DNA of 45,988 bases from Rubrivivax sp. (lineage in GTDB: Bacteria; Pseudomonadota; Gammaproteobacteria; Burkholderiales; Burkholderiaceae_C), in NCBI GenBank assembly GCA_016790425.1, contig JAEUPF010000128.1, positions 1-45,988 on the forward strand, read 5' to 3'. The position numbers and the translations under genes were made by a program. Shown piece after piece: positions 41,983 through 45,988 of the stretch. Each line of letters opens with the position of its first letter. Within the stretch, counting starts at the first letter, position 1. Under the pieces are notes generated by a model. That model was given only the letters and a program-made list of their open reading frames with translations, was not told where the DNA came from and did no database searches.

Positions 41983-42966
41983 ATGCGCCTGCTGCTTGCG
42001 CCGATGGAGGGGTTGCTCGACGCGAGCCTGCGCGACGTGATCACGCGCGTGGGTGGCGTCGACCTCGCGGTCTCGGAATTCATCCGCATCACCGACCAGC
42101 TCCTGCCCGCGCGCGTGTTCACGCGCCTGGTGCCCGAGCTGCTGCGCGGCGGCCGCACGCCAGCCGGCACGCCGGTGCGGGCGCAGTTGCTGGGCAGCGA
42201 CCCTGAATGCCTGGCCGAGAACGCGGCGCTGCTGGCCACGCTCGGGCCGCACGGTGTCGACCTCAACTTCGGCTGCCCGGCCCCCACGGTGAACCGGCAC
42301 CGCGGTGGCGCGGTGCTGCTCGACGAACCCGAGCAGGTGCACGCCATCGTTGCCGCCGTTCGCCGCGCGGTGCCGCCGGCGATGCCGGTGAGCGCCAAGA
42401 TGCGCCTGGGCCACCGCGACGAAGCGCGCATGCTCGACTGTGCGCTCGCCATCGAAGCCGCCGGCGCCGCCGAGCTGACGGTGCACGCGCGCACCAAGGC
42501 GCACGGCTACCGGCCGCCGGCCTACTGGGACCGCATCGCCGTCATCCGCAGCGCGGTGCGCCTGCCGGTGGTGGCCAACGGCGAAGTGTGGACGGTGGCC
42601 GACGCGCGCCGCTGCCTGGACATCAGCGGTTGCCAGGCGCTGATGCTCGGCCGCGGCATCGTCGCCGACCCCGGGCTGGCGCTGGCCGTCCGCGGCGAGG
42701 CGGCGCCCGACTGGCGCGCGCTGCTGCCGCACCTGCGCCACTACTGGAACCGCATCGGCACGCACGTCTCGCCGCGCCACCGCGCCGGGCGGCTCAAGCA
42801 GTGGCTGAACCTGTTGCGGCGCCGGTTTCCCGAGGCCCAGGCGGCGTTCGACACGGTGCGCACGTTCAGCGACCCGCTCGTGGTCGAGGCGCTGCTGTTC
42901 GGCGCGCCCGGCCGGGCCGCCGCGCGGCTCGAAGACCTCGCCTTGCCAGCGGCCACGGCTTCGTAG
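41983..42966 (+). CDS. dusC: tRNA-dihydrouridine(16) synthase
   Basis: A 327-aa FMN-dependent tRNA-modifying enzyme. MRLLLAPMEGLLDA is the FMN-binding start, and the EFIRITDQLLP segment and short N-terminus point to DusC over DusA or DusB. The catalytic Cys is in NFGCPAPTVNRHRGGA. KMRLGHRD, HARTKAHGY and NGEVWT follow, and a C-terminal helical tRNA-binding domain spans about 240-320. It reduces U16 in the tRNA D-loop. It is divergent from the aminotransferase gene and followed after 19 bases by an MFS exporter gene. Confidence 0.96.
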   Translation: MRLLLAPMEGLLDASLRDVITRVGGVDLAVSEFIRITDQLLPARVFTRLVPELLRGGRTPAGTPVRAQLLGSDPECLAENAALLATLGPHGVDLNFGCPAPTVNRHRGGAVLLDEPEQVHAIVAAVRRAVPPAMPVSAKMRLGHRDEARMLDCALAIEAAGAAELTVHARTKAHGYRPPAYWDRIAVIRSAVRLPVVANGEVWTVADARRCLDISGCQALMLGRGIVADPGLALAVRGEAAPDWRALLPHLRHYWNRIGTHVSPRHRAGRLKQWLNLLRRRFPEAQAAFDTVRTFSDPLVVEALLFGAPGRAAARLEDLALPAATAS

Positions 42967-42985
42967 CCTGCCGACGCTTCGCCGC

Positions 42986-44563
42986 ATGGCCGCCGGCTCC
43001 CTCTCGCACACGCTGCGCCACCCCACGTTCCGCGGCCTGTGGAGCGGCGGCGCGGTGTACTTCGTCGGCAACGCCATGCAGTCGATGGCCGCGACCTGGG
43101 AGATGGTGGAAGCGACGAACTCCGGCTTCCTCGCCGCGCTGGTGCAGACGGCGGTGTTCCTGCCGATGTTCCTGCTCTCGCTGCCCGCGGGCGTGCTGGC
43201 CGACACCACCGACCGCCGCCGGCTCATCGTCGCGGCGCTGCTCACGCAGGCGGTGTCGACGACGCTGCTGGCCGTGCTGCTGGCGCTGGACGCCATCGGC
43301 GCGACGGGCCTGCTCTTCCTCACCTTCGTCGGCGGCTGCTCGACGGCGCTGATCACGCCGGCGTGGAACTCCAGCGTCGCCGACAGCGTGCCGCGCGAGG
43401 AGCTGGGCGCCGCCATCACCGTCGTCTCGATCGCCTACAACGCGGCGCGCGCGCTCGGGCCCACGCTCGCGGGCTTCGTCTTCGCGCTGGTGGGCGGCGC
43501 GGTGGTGTTCCTGTTCGCGCTGGCCGGCACGCTGGTGATGCTGCACTCGGTGCGCCGCCATCCGCCGCGGCCGCATCCGCCCACGCGGCTGCCGGCCGAG
43601 CGGCTGTGGGGCGGCATGCTGGCGGCGCTGCGCTTCGCCTGGCACTCGGGGCCGATCTTCGCGCAGCTCGTGCGCACGGCCGCCTACAGCGCCGCCGGCT
43701 CGGCGCTGTGGGCGCTGCTGCCGGTGATCGGCCAGAAGCGCATCGGCCTCGGGGCATCGGGCTTCGGCCTCCTGATGGGGTGCCTCGGCGTCGGCGCGGT
43801 GGGCGCGGGCCTGGTCATCGGCCGCCTGCGCTCGCGCGTCTCGCACGAGCGCGTGGTGCAAGGCGGCTGCGTCGTCTTCGCGCTGGCCACGGCCGTGGGG
43901 GCGTGGTCGCCGTGGGTCTGGACGATCTACGCCGCGCTGCTGGCGGCCGGCGCGGCGTGGATGGCGGTGATGTCCACCTTCAACACCGCCACCCAGTCGA
44001 GCGCGCCGCCGTGGGTGCGTTCGCGCGCCGCGGCGCTGCACGCGCTGGCGGCGCTGGGCGCCTTCGCGCTCGGCTCGGCGGTGTGGGGCGCGGTGTCGGG
44101 GCTCGTGGGCCTGCAGGCGACGCTCAGCGCCTCGGCCCTGGCGATGGTCGCCGGCGTGCTGCTGGCGCGACCGCTGCCGCTGCGCATGGGCGCCGCGGAA
44201 GACGTGACGCCGGCATCGCCCTGGCACGACCTCTTCGTGGCCGAGGAACCGGCACCCGAGGCGGGGCCGGTGGCGGTGGAGATCGCCTATCGCGTCCGCC
44301 CCGGCGACCAGGAGGCGTTCCTCGATGCGCTGAGCCAGCTGCGCGCGCCGCGCCGCCGCGACGGCGCCACCTTCTGGCGCATCTACCGCGACCTGGCCGA
44401 CCCGACGCGGTACCTCGAACGCTTCATCGTCGCCTCATGGGCCGACTACCTGCACCAGCGCTCGCGCGCGACGCTGGCCGACCAGGAACTCGAAGCGCGC
44501 GTGCGGGCCTTCGTGCCGGCCGACGAAGCGGTGACGATGCAGCACTACATCGCCGAGCGCTGA
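42986..44563 (+). CDS. MFS exporter (transmembrane secretion effector type) with C-terminal domain
   Basis: A 525-aa inner-membrane protein. About twelve hydrophobic helices lie within residues 20-410, with the MFS loop GVLADTTDRRRLI between helices 2 and 3, placing it in the MFS_3/EntS-like group. Residues about 430-525 form a soluble domain (VEIAYRVRPGDQEAFLDAL, TFWRIYRDLADPTRY, FIVASWADYLHQR), similar in pattern to the antibiotic-biosynthesis-monooxygenase (ferredoxin-like) fold. This arrangement is known in the family, but its purpose is not. The transported compound is unknown. It is probably co-transcribed with dusC. Confidence 0.92.
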   Translation: MAAGSLSHTLRHPTFRGLWSGGAVYFVGNAMQSMAATWEMVEATNSGFLAALVQTAVFLPMFLLSLPAGVLADTTDRRRLIVAALLTQAVSTTLLAVLLALDAIGATGLLFLTFVGGCSTALITPAWNSSVADSVPREELGAAITVVSIAYNAARALGPTLAGFVFALVGGAVVFLFALAGTLVMLHSVRRHPPRPHPPTRLPAERLWGGMLAALRFAWHSGPIFAQLVRTAAYSAAGSALWALLPVIGQKRIGLGASGFGLLMGCLGVGAVGAGLVIGRLRSRVSHERVVQGGCVVFALATAVGAWSPWVWTIYAALLAAGAAWMAVMSTFNTATQSSAPPWVRSRAAALHALAALGAFALGSAVWGAVSGLVGLQATLSASALAMVAGVLLARPLPLRMGAAEDVTPASPWHDLFVAEEPAPEAGPVAVEIAYRVRPGDQEAFLDALSQLRAPRRRDGATFWRIYRDLADPTRYLERFIVASWADYLHQRSRATLADQELEARVRAFVPADEAVTMQHYIAER

Positions 44564-44638
44564 GGCGCGGCGTTCGTGCCCTGCGCCGCTCGGGTGCCGC
44601 CGTTGTCCACAAGGCGCTGCGAGCCTGCCGCGGTGGGG

Positions 44639-44644
44639 CATGAT
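44639..44644 (+). promoter_or_regulatory. Putative -10 of the TerB-like gene
   Basis: CATGAT (four of six consensus bases) ends 6 bases before the GTG start at 44651, so a message begun here would be leaderless. It is followed by CGGCGC, as is the dusC element. Confidence 0.3.
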
Positions 44645-44650
44645 CGGCGC

Positions 44651-45136
44651 GTGCTGAAGACGTTGAAGGATCTCCTGGACAGCCTGCTGCCGCCGCCGGC
44701 CGGCCCTGCCGCGCCGGCGGCCGACGAGCATGCGCTGCAGCTCGCCACGGCGGTGATGCTGGTCGAGGTGATGCGCGCTGACGCCACGTTCCACGCCGGC
44801 GAGCGCGAAGCGGTGCTGGCGGCGCTGCGCGTCACGTTCGCGCTTGCCGACGACGAGGCGGCGCGCCTGGCCGAGCTGGCCGGGGCCACCGCGCGCGACG
44901 CGACCGACCTCTTCGCCTTCACCTCGCGCATCGACGCGCATTTCGACATGGCGCGCAAGATCGCGATGGTCGAGCACATGTGGCGCGTCGCCTATGCCGA
45001 CGGCCACCTGAGCGAGCACGAACGGCACGTCATGTGGCGCATCGCCGACCTGCTGCATGTGCCGCAGGGCGCCTACCAGCACGCGCGACTGCGGGCGCGG
45101 GAGCAGGCCCGGTTGCAGACGGCAGCCAAGCCGTAG
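44651..45136 (+). CDS. TerB family (tellurite resistance/DjlA-like) protein
   Basis: A 161-aa soluble all-helical protein with a TerB-like domain at about 30-150: LATAVMLVEVMRADATFHAGE, and later IAMVEHMWRVAYADGHLSEHE with the paired acidic residues that bind metal in TerB. It ends in a basic helix. Stand-alone TerB proteins of this size are common in proteobacteria and do not by themselves imply tellurite resistance; no other ter gene is present. The start chosen is the GTG at 44651 (VLKTLKDLLDSLL). The upstream open frame is not protein-like. Confidence 0.85.
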   Translation: MLKTLKDLLDSLLPPPAGPAAPAADEHALQLATAVMLVEVMRADATFHAGEREAVLAALRVTFALADDEAARLAELAGATARDATDLFAFTSRIDAHFDMARKIAMVEHMWRVAYADGHLSEHERHVMWRIADLLHVPQGAYQHARLRAREQARLQTAAKP

Positions 45137-45269
45137 CCAGCACCCTGCGCGTTCCGCTGCGAGCTGTCGATGAGCGCCGCCGCGGCTTCGTGGGTGCCGT
45201 CGCCGCCGCGTTTCTTCAGCGTCTCGATGCAGTCCATCAGCCCGTACAGCTTCAGCGCCGCGCGAGTCG

Positions 45270-45953
45270 TCACCGCACGCTTCGGCCTGCGTCGGGCGCG
45301 GGAGCCGGTGCTCCCTCTGGAGCCCCCGCAGCGCGCCGGAGATTGCGCCGCGCGCGCTCTTCGAGCAGCGCATGGAAGTGCCCCGTGCCGTAGATGCGCG
45401 GCCGCGACAGGAACGAACCAAGGATGTCCCGCCGCCGCTGCCGGAACTGGGCCTCGGGCACGAAGGCGTACTCGGCGCGGATCTGCTGCTCGTATTGCGC
45501 AAAGCGCGGCGCCTCGGCGCCGAGAATGGCGAGGTCGATGTCGACCAGCACCGTCTCGTCGGCGCCGCGCGGCGGCGCCTGGTGCTTCGTGGCCAGCACG
45601 AGTGCGGCCACGCGCGCGGCCGCCGCCGCCGGGGCGCCGGCCGCCCGCAGCGCCGCGCGCGCCCACTCGGCGCTGGCCTCTTCGTTGTCGTGCCGGTGCA
45701 CGTCGTAGACGGCATCGTGGAACCACAGCGCCATCTCCACCTCGGCGGCGTGCTCCGCGAGGTGCTGCACCGCCTCGAATGCGGTGAGGCATTCGTCGAG
45801 ATGCTGCAGCGTGTGGTAGGCGCGGTGCGGCTCGGCATAGCGTGCCACGAGCGCCGCACGCACGTCGTCGCCGCTGCCGCCGGCGCCGGCGCCGGCCCAG
45901 GCGCGCTGCCAGCTGGCGGCGTGGAAGTCGGTGGCGTGGCGTGCGCGGATCAT
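45270..45953 (-). CDS. HD-domain metal-dependent hydrolase-like protein
   Basis: A 227-aa protein. His47 and His51 (YHTLQHLDE) and the His-Asp pair 79-80 in LWFHDAVYD form the HD-type metal site, with a later Asp in VDIDLAILG. Length and motifs fit the conserved family often called predicted metal-dependent HD superfamily phosphohydrolase. The substrate is unknown. The C-terminal 25 residues are Pro/Ala-rich. The start is the ATG at 45953, 3 bases after the stop of a further upstream gene on the same strand. Confidence 0.88.
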   Translation of the reverse strand: MIRARHATDFHAASWQRAWAGAGAGGSGDDVRAALVARYAEPHRAYHTLQHLDECLTAFEAVQHLAEHAAEVEMALWFHDAVYDVHRHDNEEASAEWARAALRAAGAPAAAAARVAALVLATKHQAPPRGADETVLVDIDLAILGAEAPRFAQYEQQIRAEYAFVPEAQFRQRRRDILGSFLSRPRIYGTGHFHALLEERARRNLRRAAGAPEGAPAPAPDAGRSVR

Positions 45954-45956
45954 GCC

Positions 45957-45988
45957 TACTGGCGCGCGCGCAGCCGCCCCTCCAGCGA
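45957..45988 (-). CDS. C-terminal end of an unidentified gene
   Basis: In the leftward direction the right edge reads Ser-Leu-Glu-Gly-Arg-Leu-Arg-Ala-Arg-Gln and then TAG at 45959-45957, 3 bases before the HD gene ATG. The tight spacing suggests the last ten codons of an operon partner. Too short to identify. Confidence 0.35.

Noticed and set aside
44651-45136. Tellurite resistance locus
   Set aside because: Only a lone TerB-like protein is present; no terC, terD or terZ neighbour, so the resistance label is not justified.

Overview
The window is a contiguous piece of a very GC-rich (about 70% by eye) bacterial chromosome with dense, short-spaced genes. Several features point to a betaproteobacterium of the order Burkholderiales, most likely a Rubrivivax/Leptothrix/Ideonella-type lineage: the gene order rplM-rpsI-(DUF6776)-bactofilin-erpA, then anmK, an M23 peptidase and tyrS; the lone Bug/TctC binding protein; and the large Liv-type operon with CoA ligases. 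The genus is an inference from gene content, not a computed placement. I see no tRNA, rRNA, CRISPR array, insertion sequence or prophage.

Region 1 (1-10.9 kb) is core housekeeping. It holds a fragment of an unknown protein, the stress kinase srkA, a DUF2726 membrane protein, and the ribosomal pair rplM-rpsI behind a leader that can fold into a long hairpin. These are followed by a DUF6776 coiled-coil membrane protein, a bactofilin and the Fe-S carrier erpA. Convergent to these are anmK and an M23 peptidase (peptidoglycan turnover). Divergent from the peptidase are tyrS, a cation-efflux protein and dtd.

Region 2 (10.8-22.3 kb) is a ten-gene leftward run: long-chain-type acyl-CoA ligase, livG, livH, livM, livK, livF, a 99-aa unknown protein, a PaaK-like ligase, a Bug-family binding protein and a 151-aa protein of unknown function. 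A divergent Crp/Fnr-family regulator sits at its head. The 147-bp gap between regulator and operon holds an 18-bp palindrome. It lies between the -35 and -10 of the regulator's own predicted promoter and is centred at about -41.5 from a predicted start site of the operon. I read the region as an import-and-activate module: an acid is taken up by an ABC transporter and converted to a CoA ester.

Region 3 (22.5-32.6 kb, rightward) has an M16 metallopeptidase, an adenine deaminase-type enzyme, a UspA protein overlapping by 4 bases a B12-dependent class II ribonucleotide reductase (nrdJ), and an orphan hybrid histidine kinase.

Region 4 (32.7-40.5 kb, leftward) is a compact catabolic operon under a LysR-type regulator: a polyamine/opine-type ABC transporter (binding protein, ATPase, two permeases), an M24-fold hydrolase lacking nearly all the family's metal ligands, a DadA-like FAD oxidoreductase and a RidA imine deaminase. 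The order suggests uptake of an amino-acid derivative, C-N hydrolysis, flavin oxidation to an imine, and imine hydrolysis.

Region 5 (40.9-46 kb) has a class IV aminotransferase with a repeat-encoded Ser/Pro N-terminus, dusC, an MFS exporter with a C-terminal extra domain, a TerB-like protein, an HD-domain protein and the last codons of one more gene.
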